Source: Burkholderiales bacterium (GTDB lineage Bacteria > Pseudomonadota > Gammaproteobacteria > Burkholderiales > Burkholderiaceae_C). From it: a stretch of 64,000 nt of DNA. Shown here in pieces: positions 28,396 to 37,570 of this stretch. Below the pieces are notes generated by a model. It was not told where the DNA came from and did not search any database. It saw only the letters and a list, made by a program, of their open reading frames with translations. The stretch spans positions 186,001 through 250,000 of the forward strand of contig JACRAY010000015.1 in assembly GCA_016213325.1 (NCBI GenBank), given 5' to 3'. Position 1 is the stretch's first letter. Each line of letters opens with the position of its first letter. The position numbers were made by a program, and so were the translations under genes.

Positions 28396-29353
28396 TGCTT
28401 CCTCCTTGCGACGAAGTAGGTCTCCATGCTCCCCTTGCCTTTCACTTCGATCAAGCCCCGGGCCTGCAGATCGAACGTGTCCCCAAGGAACGCCGCGGTG
28501 TGGGGCGTGCAGTGCACGGCGCCGGGCAAGCCCGAGCTTTCCATGCGGCTCGCCAGGTTGACGGTGTCGCCCCACAGGTCATAGCTGAACTTGCTGCGGC
28601 CGATGACGCCGGCAACCACCGGGCCGGTATGCAGGCCCACGCGCACCTGCAGCGCCTCACCGGTCTCGTGCGCCAGCTGCCGCACGGTGGCCAGCATCGC
28701 CACCGCCATGCCCGCAGCGCGCAGCGCGTGGTCGGGCTGCGGCTGCGGCAGGCCCGCCACCGCCATGTACGCGTCGCCGATGGTCTTGATCTTCTCCAGG
28801 CCATGCTCGTGCGCCAGCCGGTCGAAGCCGGTGAACACCTGGTCCAGCAGCGCCACCAGTTCGTTGGGGGTCTTGCGCGCGGACAGCGGGGTGAAGCCCA
28901 CGATGTCGGCGAACAGCACGGTGACTTCATCGGAGTGTTCGGCGATGGTCTCCTGCGAAGCCTTCAGGCGTGCCGCAATGGGCGCGGGCAGGATGTTGAG
29001 CAGCAGGCTCTCGGCCCGCGCGCGCTCGTGGTCGCGCTCCAGCGACGAGGCGAATTCGTTGCGCAGCGCCCGCTCGACGTGGTAGCTGATCAGCGTGCCC
29101 CACAGGTTGCAGTTGCCCAGCCAGAAGACCTGGCGGGCCAGGTGCAGCTCGCCGACCACGCCCTGCTGCCGCAGCACCAGCAGGTACAGCACCGTGGCAC
29201 CCCAGCCGGCCAGCAGGGGATCAAGGCGCTCGCAACCAGGCTCAGCCGCATGATGCGGACCGACTTGGGGTCTTCGGCCGCCCGGTACTGCCGCTCCAGC
29301 GCAGGGTCGTTGAAACGCAGCGACCACCGGTTCAGGGCAGGCTGCGACGCCAT
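28392..29353 (-). pseudogene. Class III adenylate/guanylate cyclase, frameshifted, with shortened membrane region
   Basis: A paralogue of the cyclase at 7059-8312. The frame begins at ATG 29353 (MASQPALNRWSLRFNDPALE) and loses register in a G run at 29216-29219 (minus-strand CCCC, where CCCCC would restore ATC CCC CTG CTG). The catalytic part continues one frame off: VLFADIVGFTPLSARK, IGDAYMAVAG and DTVNLASRMESSG, all cyclase motifs intact. Even when repaired (320 residues), only about two membrane helices precede the linker, against about six in the paralogue, so the sensor domain has also lost ~100 residues. It is second to last in the LiuR-type gene array. Confidence 0.85.
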
Positions 29354-29355
29354 GG

Positions 29356-30483
29356 CTACAGGGCGCGCTGGATGATGATCTTCTGCACGTCGCTGGTGCC
29401 TTCGTAGATCTGGCACACGCGCACGTCGCGGTAGATGCGCTCGACGGGGAAGTCGCTGACGTAGCCGTAGCCGCCCAGCGTCTGGATCGCCGCGCTGCAG
29501 ATGCGTTCAGCAGCCTCCGTGGCGAACAGCTTGGCCATCGCGGCTTCCTTCAGGCAGGGCACGCCCGCATCACGCAACGACGCCGCATGCCAGATCAGCT
29601 GGCGCGCCGCCTCGAGCTGGGTCGCACAGTCCGCGAGGCGAAAACCCACGGCCTGGTGGTTGAAGATCGCGGTGCCGAAACTCTGGCGCTCCTTGCTGTA
29701 GGCGAGCGCCACGTCGAAGGCGCTGCGCGCCATGCCGACCGCCTGCGCGGCGATGCCGATGCGACCGCCTTCCAGCGCCGACAGGGCGATCTTGTAGCCC
29801 TCGCCCTCTTCGCCCACGAGGTTCTCCGCCGGGATTCGGCAGTCGTCGAAGTTGATTTGCGCGGTGTCGCTGGAATGCTGGCCCAGCTTCTCCTCGAGCC
29901 GCGCCACGACGTAGCCGGGCGTGTCGGTCGGCACGAGGAAGGCGCTCATGCCCTTCTTGCCGGCGCCCTTGTCGGTGACCGCGATGACGACTGCCAGGTG
30001 GCCGTACTTGCCGCTGGTGATGAACTGCTTGACGCCGTTGATGACGTAGTGATCGCCGTCCTTGCGGGCGGTCGTCTTCAGGCCCGACGCGTCGCTGCCC
30101 ACGTGCGGCTCGGTCAGGCAGAACACGCCGAGCATGTCGCCCGCGGCCAGTTGCGTGAGCCATTTCTTCTTCTGCGCCTCGTTGCCGTAGCGCATGAGGA
30201 TCGCGTTGACGGGGCAGTTGGTCACGCTGATCGCGGTGCTGGTACCGCCGTCGCCAGCGGCGATTTCTTCCAGCACGAGGGCGAGCGTCAGGTAGTCGAG
30301 GCCCGCGCCGCCGTATTCCTCGGGCACGCAGATGCCGTAGGCGCCCAGTGCGGCGAGGCCGCGATGCGCTTCGTGCGGGAAGGTCTTGTCGCGGTCCCAT
30401 TGCGGGGCGTTGGGCCACAGCTCGGCGCGCGCGAAGTCGCGCACGGCGTCGCGGATCATGGCCTGGTCTTGGGTGAGGGTCAT
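29356..30483 (-). CDS. Acyl-CoA dehydrogenase
   Basis: A 375-residue FAD-dependent acyl-CoA dehydrogenase that inserts the alpha-beta double bond in acyl-CoA; substrate length unknown. Signatures: GVFCLTEPHVGSDASGLKTTA (FAD/substrate loop), NGVKQFITSGKYG, ERQSFGTAIFNHQAVGF, and IQTLGGYGYVSDFPVERIYRDVRVCQIYEGTSDVQK with the catalytic Glu in YEGTS. It starts at ATG 30483, 4 bp after the SDR stop. Its place in the LiuR-like array suggests a short- or branched-chain acyl-CoA substrate; electrons would pass to ETF. Confidence 0.93.
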   Translation of the reverse strand: MTLTQDQAMIRDAVRDFARAELWPNAPQWDRDKTFPHEAHRGLAALGAYGICVPEEYGGAGLDYLTLALVLEEIAAGDGGTSTAISVTNCPVNAILMRYGNEAQKKKWLTQLAAGDMLGVFCLTEPHVGSDASGLKTTARKDGDHYVINGVKQFITSGKYGHLAVVIAVTDKGAGKKGMSAFLVPTDTPGYVVARLEEKLGQHSSDTAQINFDDCRIPAENLVGEEGEGYKIALSALEGGRIGIAAQAVGMARSAFDVALAYSKERQSFGTAIFNHQAVGFRLADCATQLEAARQLIWHAASLRDAGVPCLKEAAMAKLFATEAAERICSAAIQTLGGYGYVSDFPVERIYRDVRVCQIYEGTSDVQKIIIQRAL

Positions 30484-30487
30484 CGTT

Positions 30488-31153
30488 TCACCAGCCGTCG
30501 AAGCGGCGCCCATCGTAGTTGAGGAAGGCACCCTTGTGCTTGCGCGTGAGCCCCGCGATGGTCTGGCGCATCGCCACCACGCTGCGCTCGACCTCCATGG
30601 GCGCGCCGCCGCCACCCATGTCGGTGTTCACCCAGCCCGGGCTCATCGCCACCATGATCGCATCGGGATAGTCGTGCTGCGCTGCGGCCACCGCCATGTT
30701 CAGCGCCGCCTTGCTCGCGCGGTACACCCAGCTGTAGCTGGAGGGTACGCCGCCGATGTAGCCCATCTCGCTGGAGAGAAAGACGAACTTGCCGTTGGCG
30801 GCGGCCACGAGCGGGGCCACCTGCGGGATCACCTGCATGGCGCCCCAGACGTTGGTGCGCATGACCCGGTCGAACACGTCCTGCGGCGGCGGCTGGGTCG
30901 CGTCGCCGCGCGACATGATGCCCGCGACATACAGGGCCACGTCGATCTTCTCGCCATCGAGCTGCCAACCGAGCGCGCTCACGCTGGCGGGGTCGGCCAC
31001 GTCCAGCCGGACCGGCTCGGCGCCCACGCCCTCCAGCCGCTGCAGGCCGTCCACGTCGCGCGCGGTGGCGATGACGCGGTCCCAGTCCGAGCGGTACTGG
31101 CACACGAACTCGAAGCCGATGCCGCGCGACGCGCCGATGACGAGGACGTTCAT
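30488..31153 (-). CDS. Short-chain dehydrogenase/reductase
   Basis: A 221-residue SDR with the NAD(P)-binding GASRGIGFEF motif, the NVWG stretch, the catalytic Ser region FLSSEMG and the YRASK motif (Tyr and Lys at about residue 150). SPGWVNTDMGG is the cofactor loop. It starts at ATG 31153. In this array it may oxidise a hydroxyacyl intermediate, which is inference. Two GGGTGGGC-type palindromes lie just upstream, between it and the thiolase gene. Confidence 0.9.
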   Translation of the reverse strand: MNVLVIGASRGIGFEFVCQYRSDWDRVIATARDVDGLQRLEGVGAEPVRLDVADPASVSALGWQLDGEKIDVALYVAGIMSRGDATQPPPQDVFDRVMRTNVWGAMQVIPQVAPLVAAANGKFVFLSSEMGYIGGVPSSYSWVYRASKAALNMAVAAAQHDYPDAIMVAMSPGWVNTDMGGGGAPMEVERSVVAMRQTIAGLTRKHKGAFLNYDGRRFDGW

Positions 31154-31162
31154 GGCTGTCGA

Positions 31163-31184
31163 GGGTGGGCACGCGTGCCCACCC
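31163..31184. repeat. GGGTGGGC-type palindrome, copy 2 (perfect 22 bp)
   Basis: GGGTGGGCACG / CGTGCCCACCC is a perfect 22-bp palindrome 10 bp before the SDR start codon (minus strand). It is related to copies at 27962 and 31210. Confidence 0.6.
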
Positions 31185-31209
31185 TACGCCGCTGGGTCGG
31201 ACCGCGCAG

Positions 31210-31232
31210 GGTGGGCAGCTCCGCTGCCCACC
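31210..31232. repeat. GGGTGGGC-type palindrome, copy 3
   Basis: Perfect 10-bp stem GGTGGGCAGC-TCC-GCTGCCCACC directly downstream of the thiolase stop codon. Together with copy 2 it fills most of the 82-bp thiolase-SDR gap and could reduce readthrough or stabilise the upstream mRNA. Confidence 0.6.
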
Positions 31233-31235
31233 AGC

Positions 31236-32417
31236 TCAGAGCAGCTCCAGCGCGACCGCCGTCGCTTCGCCACCACCAATGCACAGCGTGGCGACACCGC
31301 GTTTGCCACCGCGCGCCATCAGCGCGTGGATCAGCGTCACCATGATGCGCGCACCCGAAGCCCCGATGGGGTGGCCCAGCGCGCAGGCGCCGCCGTTCAC
31401 GTTGACGATGTCGTGCGCGAGCTTGAGTTCCGCCATCAGGGCCATGGGCACAACGGCGAACGCCTCGTTCACTTCCCACAGGTCGACGTCAGCGACTTTC
31501 CAGCCGGTCTTCGCCAGCAGCTTCTGGGTGGCGCCCACCGGTGCGGTAGCGAACCATTCGGGCTCCTGCGCGTGCGTGGTGTGGGCGACGATGCGTGCCA
31601 GCGGCTTCACGCCCAGCCGCTTGGCGGTCGTCTCGGTCATCATCACCAGGGCGGCGGCGCCATCGTTGATCGACGAAGACGAAGCCGCGGTGATGGTTCC
31701 GTCCTTCTTGAAGGCGGGCTTGAGCTGCGGGATCTTGTCGAGCTTGACCTTGCCCGGGCCTTCGTCGATGGTCACCACCCGCTCGCCGCTGCGGTCCTTC
31801 ACCGTCACGGGCGTGATCTCGGTGGCGAACGCACCGGACTCGGTGGCCTTCTTGGCGCGGGTGACCGAGGCCACGGCGAAGGCGTCCTGCTGTTCGCGCG
31901 TGAAGCTGTACTTGGCCGCGCAGTCCTCGCCGAACGTGCCCATGGATCGGCCCGGCTGGTAGGCGTCTTCCAGGCCGTCGAGCATCATGTGGTCGAAGAT
32001 GCGGTCGTGGCCCATGCGGTAGCCGCCGCGCCCCTTCAGCAGCAGGTAGGGCGCGTTGGTCATGCTCTCCATGCCGCCGGCCACCATGATCTCGTGCGTG
32101 CCGGCCAGCAGCATGTCGTGCGCGAACATGGCCGCCTTCATTCCCGAGCCGCACATCTTGGACAGCGTGACCGCGCCGGTGCTCTTGGGCAGCCCGCCCT
32201 TGAACAGGGCCTGCCGCGCCGGGGCCTGGCCCTGGCCGGCCATCAGGCAGTTGCCGAAGATCACTTCCCCGACCGCGTCGGCAGGGATGCCGGCGCGCTC
32301 GACGGCCGCGCGGATGGCGGCGCCGCCGAGGTCGTGGGCGGCGAGGGATGCGAAGTCGCCCTGGAAACCGCCCATGGGGGTACGGGCGGCGCCGGCGATG
32401 ACGATGGATTCAGCCAT
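31236..32417 (-). CDS. Acetyl-CoA C-acyltransferase (thiolase)
   Basis: A 393-residue thiolase that splits 3-ketoacyl-CoA or makes acetoacetyl-CoA. Catalytic Cys is in LSKMCGSGMKA (about residue 89); the His is in EVNEAFA and GHPIGASGAR; the second Cys is in ATLCIGGGEA. The N-terminus AARTPMGGFQGDF is conserved. AAGGAG precedes ATG 32417. Its place between AceK and acyl-CoA dehydrogenase fits the end of branched-chain acyl-CoA breakdown, releasing acetyl-CoA. Confidence 0.94.
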   Translation of the reverse strand: MAESIVIAGAARTPMGGFQGDFASLAAHDLGGAAIRAAVERAGIPADAVGEVIFGNCLMAGQGQAPARQALFKGGLPKSTGAVTLSKMCGSGMKAAMFAHDMLLAGTHEIMVAGGMESMTNAPYLLLKGRGGYRMGHDRIFDHMMLDGLEDAYQPGRSMGTFGEDCAAKYSFTREQQDAFAVASVTRAKKATESGAFATEITPVTVKDRSGERVVTIDEGPGKVKLDKIPQLKPAFKKDGTITAASSSSINDGAAALVMMTETTAKRLGVKPLARIVAHTTHAQEPEWFATAPVGATQKLLAKTGWKVADVDLWEVNEAFAVVPMALMAELKLAHDIVNVNGGACALGHPIGASGARIMVTLIHALMARGGKRGVATLCIGGGEATAVALELL

Positions 32418-32432
32418 GATGTGCTCCTTGTT

Positions 32433-32930
32433 TCAAGCTGAGGGCAGGATGATCGGGCCGCGTTCCTCTTCGGCAATGCGGCGGATGTAGGTCTGGAATT
32501 CGGGGTCTTCGCCGCGCAGCAGCAGCGGCAGGGCGTTGTGGAAATCCTCGCGGCGGCACCATTCGCGCATGTAGTCGTCCCAGCTGTTCCAGCGGCGCCG
32601 CTCGGTCTCGCCCATGCGCGGCTTGTACGCGACCAGGTACGCGCGCTCGAACAGCGACATCAGCATGTCGAAGATGACCAGCATGCGCTCGGCCTGTTCG
32701 GTGGTTGGATTGGTCAGGGGCTCGTTGGTTCTGAGGTGCAGGTCGGGGTGCGCCAGCACGGTCTGCAGGAAGTCGTTGTACGCGTCCGCCAGCAGCTGGT
32801 ACTGCGCTTCGTCCTCGTTGTCGCGTTCCTTGCGCTGCTCCCACATGAAGAACAGGATGGCCACCGGCAGGCCCAGCGCCGTGACGATGAAGCTGGCGAC
32901 TTCCCAGAATTCCCGCCATGCCGGGCTCAT
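32433..32930 (-). CDS. Small single-pass membrane protein, unknown function
   Basis: A 165-residue protein. One N-terminal membrane helix (EVASFIVTALGLPVAILFFM) is followed by a charged cytoplasmic region with many Glu, Arg and Trp residues (WEQRKERDNEDEAQYQLLADAYNDFLQTVL; NSWDDYMREWCRREDFHNALP). No known domain was recognised. It lies between aceK (9 bp upstream) and the thiolase (15 bp downstream) and is almost surely co-transcribed with them. Confidence 0.75.
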   Translation of the reverse strand: MSPAWREFWEVASFIVTALGLPVAILFFMWEQRKERDNEDEAQYQLLADAYNDFLQTVLAHPDLHLRTNEPLTNPTTEQAERMLVIFDMLMSLFERAYLVAYKPRMGETERRRWNSWDDYMREWCRREDFHNALPLLLRGEDPEFQTYIRRIAEEERGPIILPSA

Positions 32931-32939
32931 CGCTGGGCC

Positions 32940-34775
32940 TCAGGCCGCGACCACCCGCGCGACGTTCTGTTCCGCCGACGAGAAAGGGTGGATGCGGCGC
33001 GCGAAGCGCTTCTCGCGCTCGTAGGGAAACACGTCGTGCACGTGGCCCGCCAGGATGCGCTCCTTGTGCGCCTGCCAGAACGCGGGGTCCAGCAGGTCGG
33101 CGTGGTGCTTCATGAAGACCTCGCGCACTTCGGCGTTGCCCAGCAGGAAGGGGCCGAAGGTTTCGGGAAACACGTCGCGCGGGCCCACCGAATACCAGGG
33201 CTCGCCGGACATTTCCTCTTCCTCGTTGCGCGGCGGCGGGACCTTGCGGAAGTTCACCTCGGTCAGGTACTCGATTTCGTCGTAGTCGTAGAACACGACC
33301 TTGCCGTTGCGCGTGACGCCGAAGTTCTTCCACAGCATGTCGCCCGGGAAGATGTTGGCCGCCACCATGTCCTTGATCGCGTTGCCGTACTCGACCACCG
33401 CGCGCTCGATCTGCTCGTGCGCGCCCGAGTCGAACGCCTCCTGCAGGTAGATGTTCAGCGGGATCATGCGGCGCTCGATGTACAGGTGCTTGATGATCAC
33501 TTCTTCCAGCCCGTCGCCGTCGCGGTCGCCCACGTCGATCTGGCTCGGCGCAAACTTGCGGATCTCCTCGATCAGTTCTTCCTCGAAGCGGTCGCGCGCG
33601 AAGGCGACTTCACTGTACTCCAGCGTGTCGGCCATGCGGCCGACACGGTCATGCTGCTTCACCAGCAGGTACTTGCCCTGGATCTGCTCGCGCGTAGTGT
33701 CCTTCTGCGGCGGGTAGAACTCCTTGTCCTTGATCAGCTTGAAGACGAAAGGAAACGATGGCAGGTCGAATACCAGCATGACCATGCCCTTGATGCCGGG
33801 GGCGATGCGGAACTTGTCGCTGGAGTGTTTCAGGTGATACAGGAAGTCGCGGTAGAACAGCGTCTTGCCCTGCTTGGCCAGGCCCAGCGCGTTGTAGATC
33901 TCGGCGCGGGGCTTGCGCGGCATGAGCGAGCGCAGGAACTGCACGTAGGCGCTCGGGACTTCCATGTCGACCATGAAGTAGGCCCGCGCGAACGAGAACA
34001 GCATCTGCATCTCGTCCTCGCCGAACAGGCAGGCGTCGATCACCAGCTGGCCCGCCTTGTTGTGGAGGATGGGCAGAGCGAACGGCAGTTCGTTGAAGCC
34101 GTTGATGATCTTGCCGACCACGTAGGCGCCCTTGTTGCGGAAGAACAGGGACGAGAGCACCTGGATCTGGAAGTTGGCGCGCAGCTTCACGTTGTGCAGG
34201 CGCGAGCTGAACGCCTCGAGCACGAAGCGCGCGTCGCGATCCAGGTTGTCGAAGGGGCGCTGCAGCTGGAAGTTGTCGACCATGCGCACGATGTTCTCGT
34301 GCAGCGTCTCGCTGGTGGGGTAGTAGGCGCGGTAGGTCGGCGTGGCCGCCGGCTCCTCGTTTTCGATGTACTCGGTGCTCACCGCCGGCCGCACGAAGAT
34401 GAAGTCGTTGTGGAAGTAGGTGCGGTGCAGGATCTTGGTGGTGACCGAGTTGAAGAAGGTCTCGGCCAGCTCGGGCTGGTGGTGGTCGATCAGGAGGCCG
34501 ATGTAGTGCAGCTTGACCTGCTGCCACACCTCCATGGGCTGCTCGCCGGCCTTGAACTCCTTTTCCAGCCGCTGCGTGGCTTCCTTCACGCGCAGGTCGT
34601 AGAACTCGATGCGTTCGCGCTGCGCGCGCTGCTGGCCGTGCCAGTCGGCCGTCTCGAAGCGGTGCTTGGCTCGGGCCGACTCGGCACGAAACAGGCGGTA
34701 GTGCCGGTTGAAGCCGTCCATCATCGCCTTGGCGACGTCGTAGGCCAGGGGGGAGTCGAGGCGTTGCGGAAACAC
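32940..34775 (-). CDS. aceK: Isocitrate dehydrogenase kinase/phosphatase AceK
   Basis: A 611-residue bifunctional kinase/phosphatase that inactivates isocitrate dehydrogenase by phosphorylation, diverting carbon into the glyoxylate bypass during growth on acetate or acetyl-CoA sources. Conserved stretches include [17 protein letters not shown], the nucleotide-binding [36 protein letters not shown], and the C-terminal [28 protein letters not shown] active-site region. It starts with GTG 34775, 3 bp after the carbonic anhydrase stop. Its position in a LiuR-like array links leucine-type catabolism to the bypass; aceA is not in the window. Confidence 0.96.
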   Translation of the reverse strand: MFPQRLDSPLAYDVAKAMMDGFNRHYRLFRAESARAKHRFETADWHGQQRAQRERIEFYDLRVKEATQRLEKEFKAGEQPMEVWQQVKLHYIGLLIDHHQPELAETFFNSVTTKILHRTYFHNDFIFVRPAVSTEYIENEEPAATPTYRAYYPTSETLHENIVRMVDNFQLQRPFDNLDRDARFVLEAFSSRLHNVKLRANFQIQVLSSLFFRNKGAYVVGKIINGFNELPFALPILHNKAGQLVIDACLFGEDEMQMLFSFARAYFMVDMEVPSAYVQFLRSLMPRKPRAEIYNALGLAKQGKTLFYRDFLYHLKHSSDKFRIAPGIKGMVMLVFDLPSFPFVFKLIKDKEFYPPQKDTTREQIQGKYLLVKQHDRVGRMADTLEYSEVAFARDRFEEELIEEIRKFAPSQIDVGDRDGDGLEEVIIKHLYIERRMIPLNIYLQEAFDSGAHEQIERAVVEYGNAIKDMVAANIFPGDMLWKNFGVTRNGKVVFYDYDEIEYLTEVNFRKVPPPRNEEEEMSGEPWYSVGPRDVFPETFGPFLLGNAEVREVFMKHHADLLDPAFWQAHKERILAGHVHDVFPYEREKRFARRIHPFSSAEQNVARVVAA

Positions 34776-34778
34776 GGG

Positions 34779-35432
34779 CTACTTCCGGGCGTCGATGACG
34801 CCGGCCACCGCCGCCCGGTACAGGGGCTCGATCGCGTCGCTCGTGTTCACGTTCATGTGCAGGTCCTGCAGCAGGCCGTCGTGCACGCCGTACGCCCAGC
34901 CGTGCACCGTCACTTTCTGCCCCTGCGCCCAGGCGTCGACCATCACGGTGCTGACGCACACGTTGACCACCTGCTCGATCACGTTCAGGTCGACCAGCGC
35001 GTCGGCGCGCCGCTCGGGCGCGATGTTGTCGAGGATGCCGCGGTGGCGGTCGCGCACGTCCTGGATATGACGGATCCAGTTGTCGGCCAGCCCGATGCGC
35101 GCTCCGTGCAAAGCCGCCAGCACGCCGCCGCAGCCGTAGTGGCCCACCACCATGATGTGTTCGACCTTGAGCATCTCCACCGCGAACTGGATGGCCGACA
35201 GCGCGTTCAGGTCGGAGTGCACCACCACGTTGGCGACGTTGCGGTGCACGAACACCTCACCCGGCTCCAGCCCGGTGATCTGGTTGGCGGGCACCCGGCT
35301 GTCGGAGCAGCCGATCCACATGAACTTGGGCTTTTGCTGCTGGGTCAGGCTGGTGAAGAAGCCGGGCCGCGTGCGCTCCATCTCCGCGGCCCAGGCGCGG
35401 TTGTGGGTAAAGAGGTCCTGGATGTCGGGCAT
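34779..35432 (-). CDS. can: Beta-carbonic anhydrase
   Basis: A 217-residue zinc enzyme interconverting CO2 and bicarbonate. Zinc ligands and the catalytic dyad are visible: IGCSDSRVPAN (Cys, Asp-Arg) and VVGHYGCGGVLAAL (His, Cys). It begins MPDIQDLFTHNRAWA, as in Can proteins. It lies between ivd (25 bp) and aceK (3 bp). Bicarbonate is needed by biotin carboxylases such as methylcrotonyl-CoA carboxylase, which act in leucine breakdown, so the neighbour is metabolically sensible; that link is inference. Confidence 0.95.
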   Translation of the reverse strand: MPDIQDLFTHNRAWAAEMERTRPGFFTSLTQQQKPKFMWIGCSDSRVPANQITGLEPGEVFVHRNVANVVVHSDLNALSAIQFAVEMLKVEHIMVVGHYGCGGVLAALHGARIGLADNWIRHIQDVRDRHRGILDNIAPERRADALVDLNVIEQVVNVCVSTVMVDAWAQGQKVTVHGWAYGVHDGLLQDLHMNVNTSDAIEPLYRAAVAGVIDARK

Positions 35433-35457
35433 GGAGGCTATTCTGACCGACGGCGCC

Positions 35458-36633
35458 TCACATGGTCTCGGCGAACAGCTCCCGGCCGATCAGCATGCGG
35501 CGGATTTCCGAAGTGCCGGCGCCGATTTCGTACAGCTTGGCGTCGCGCCACAGGCGGCCCAGCGGGTATTCGTTGATGTAGCCGTTGCCGCCGAAGATCT
35601 GGATGCCTTCGCCCGCCATCCAGGTGGCCTTCTCGGCGCACCACAGGATCACCGACGCGCAGTCCTTGCGCACCTGCCGCACATGCCCGGCGCCCAGCAG
35701 GTCCAGGTTCTTGCCGACGGTGTAGCAGAAGGCGCGGCCCGCCTGCAGCACGGTGTACATGTCGGCCACCTTGCCCTGGATGAGCTGGAACTCGCCGATC
35801 GACTGGCCGAACTGCTTGCGGTCGTGGATGTAGGGCACCACGTTGTCCATCACGGCCTGCATGATGCCGATGGGGCCGGCGGCCAGCACGGCGCGCTCGT
35901 AGTCCAGGCCCGACATCAGCACCTTGGCGCCGCCGTTCAGCGTGCCCAGCACGTTGGCAGCCGGCATCTCGACGTTGTTGAACACCATCTCGCCCGTGTG
36001 GCTGCCGCGCATACCGAGCTTGTCGAGCTTCTGCGCGGTGGAAAAACCCTTCATGCCCTTTTCGACGATGAAGGCCGTGACGCCGCGCGCACCGAGTTCG
36101 GGCTCGGTCTTGGCATAGACCACCATGGTGTCGGCATCCGGCCCGTTGGTGATCCACATCTTGGTGCCGTTCAGCAGGTAGTAGCCACCCTTGTCCTCGG
36201 CCTTCAGCTTCATCGAGATCACGTCGCTGCCTGCGCCGGGCTCGCTCATGGCGAGCGCGCCCACGTGTTCGCCCGAGATCAGCTTGGGCAGGTACTTCTG
36301 TTTCTGCGCGTCGTTGCCGTTGCGCTTGAGCTGGTTGACGCACAGGTTGGAGTGCGCGCCGTACGACAGGCCGACGGAAGCGGACGCGCGCGAAATCTCC
36401 TCCATGGCGACCATGTGCGCCAGGTAACCCATGTTCGCGCCGCCGTACTCCTCGGGCACGGTGATGCCGAGCACGCCGAGCTCGCCCATCTTGCGCCACA
36501 GGTCCATCGGGAACCGGTCGCTGGCGTCGATCTCGGCGGCGCGCGGGGCGATCTCGGATTGCGCAAAGGCCTGTACCGTGTCGCGCAGCGCGTCGATGTC
36601 CTCGCCGAGCTGGAAGTCGAGTCCGGGGATCAT
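35458..36633 (-). CDS. ivd: Isovaleryl-CoA dehydrogenase
   Basis: A 391-residue FAD acyl-CoA dehydrogenase of the isovaleryl-CoA type, converting isovaleryl-CoA to 3-methylcrotonyl-CoA in leucine catabolism (also named liuA). The catalytic Glu sits in helix [15 protein letters not shown], the position characteristic of IVD rather than the C-terminal Glu of other family members. Also present are [35 protein letters not shown] and the end [19 protein letters not shown]. The other liu genes are not seen nearby. It starts at ATG 36633, 12 bp after the thioesterase stop. Confidence 0.94.
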   Translation of the reverse strand: MIPGLDFQLGEDIDALRDTVQAFAQSEIAPRAAEIDASDRFPMDLWRKMGELGVLGITVPEEYGGANMGYLAHMVAMEEISRASASVGLSYGAHSNLCVNQLKRNGNDAQKQKYLPKLISGEHVGALAMSEPGAGSDVISMKLKAEDKGGYYLLNGTKMWITNGPDADTMVVYAKTEPELGARGVTAFIVEKGMKGFSTAQKLDKLGMRGSHTGEMVFNNVEMPAANVLGTLNGGAKVLMSGLDYERAVLAAGPIGIMQAVMDNVVPYIHDRKQFGQSIGEFQLIQGKVADMYTVLQAGRAFCYTVGKNLDLLGAGHVRQVRKDCASVILWCAEKATWMAGEGIQIFGGNGYINEYPLGRLWRDAKLYEIGAGTSEIRRMLIGRELFAETM

Positions 36634-36645
36634 TTGGCGTGTCTC

Positions 36646-37095
36646 CTAATGCTGGATGTCGTTGCGGCCGGTGACGGCCATGAGGGTGGCGCTCATCGTT
36701 GCGATGAGCTTCTCGCGCCCGCCGTCGATGGCGAAGGCGCGGCCGTCCGCCACGGTGATGGTGCGGCCCGGCTTGACGACCTGGCCCTCCATGCGGAAGC
36801 GTTCGCCCTTGGCCGGCGCCATCAGGTTGATCTTGTACTCGATGGTCAGCACCGCCGCATCGGCGTTCATCAGGCTGAAGGCGGCGTAGCCGCAGGCCGA
36901 GTCCATCGCCGCGGCCACCATGCCGGCGTGCAGGAAGCCGTGCTGCTGCGTGAGCGGCTTCGCCCAGGGCAGTTCGATGACCGCACGGCCCGGCTCGACG
37001 GCCGTGAGTTCGGCGCCGATGGTGCGCATCGCCTCCTGCCGCTCGAAACTGGCGCGCACGCGGGCCGCGAAGTCGGGGTCGGGTGGGGTGAACAT
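36646..37095 (-). CDS. PaaI-family hotdog thioesterase
   Basis: A 149-residue hotdog-fold acyl-CoA thioesterase of the PaaI/YdiI group. The core is QQHGFLHAGMVAAAMDSACGYAAFS, with the conserved H-G and acidic residue, and YKINLMAPAKGERF. It may hydrolyse off-pathway acyl-CoA and recycle CoA. It is the first gene of the array and begins 16 bp downstream of the perfect operator palindrome, so it is probably repressed by the MerR/LiuR-like protein. Confidence 0.88.
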   Translation of the reverse strand: MFTPPDPDFAARVRASFERQEAMRTIGAELTAVEPGRAVIELPWAKPLTQQHGFLHAGMVAAAMDSACGYAAFSLMNADAAVLTIEYKINLMAPAKGERFRMEGQVVKPGRTITVADGRAFAIDGGREKLIATMSATLMAVTGRNDIQH

Positions 37096-37110
37096 GGGCC
37101 CGCCAGTCTA

Positions 37111-37134
37111 ATTGACGTTTACGTAAACGTCAAT
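37111..37134. promoter_or_regulatory. LiuR-type operator, 24-bp perfect palindrome
   Basis: ATTGACGTTTAC followed by its exact reverse complement (24 bp, perfect). It lies 16 bp upstream of the thioesterase start, heading the ivd-can-aceK array. The TTGACGTTTACGTAAACG core matches the motif type known for LiuR (MerR family) regulators. Confidence 0.85.
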
Positions 37135-37148
37135 CTGGCGGTCCCGCC

Positions 37149-37556
37149 TCACGCCGGCTTGCGTTCCGCCTTGCCGAGCAGCGCCCGGGCCTCTTTCTCG
37201 TGGGTCTTCACTTCTTCCAGGTTGGCCTGCAGCTCCGCCATCTGTTCTTCGAGCTGCTGGCGGTGCTCGGCCAGCACGGCGAGGAACTTGCGCAGCTGCG
37301 GCCCGGTGTCGCGCGGGCTGTCGTACATGTCGATGATGTCCTTGGCCTCGGTGAGCGACAGGCCCAGGCGCTTGGCGCGCAGCGTCAGCTTCAGCCGCGT
37401 GCGGTCGCGCGGGCTGTACACGCGGTTGCGCCCGCCCGGGCCGGACCGCTCGGGCTGCAAGAGGCCCATGTCTTCATAGAAGCGGATCGCCCGGGTGGTG
37501 AGGTCGAATTCGCGAGCCAGGTCGCTGATGGTGTACGTCGTGGAGGCCGGTGCCAT
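37149..37556 (-). CDS. liuR: MerR-family regulator, LiuR-like
   Basis: A 135-residue MerR-type regulator. The N-terminal winged HTH TYTISDLAREFDLTTRAIRFYEDMGLLQPERSGP is typical of LiuR; the C-terminal dimerisation coil (LAEHRQQLEEQMAELQANLEEVKTHE) is long, and no metal-binding Cys are seen, so it probably senses an acyl-CoA or branched-chain intermediate. It starts at ATG 37556, with an operator just upstream, and its 3' end is 15 bp from the second operator that controls the ivd array. The gene name is by similarity and site pattern. Confidence 0.85.
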   Translation of the reverse strand: MAPASTTYTISDLAREFDLTTRAIRFYEDMGLLQPERSGPGGRNRVYSPRDRTRLKLTLRAKRLGLSLTEAKDIIDMYDSPRDTGPQLRKFLAVLAEHRQQLEEQMAELQANLEEVKTHEKEARALLGKAERKPA

Positions 37557-37570
37557 GCGCCCGATTACAT

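Noticed and set aside
32538..35576. A 1012-codon plus-strand frame opposite aceK and can
   Set aside because: Composition is typical of an antisense shadow, while both minus-strand genes show full catalytic motifs.
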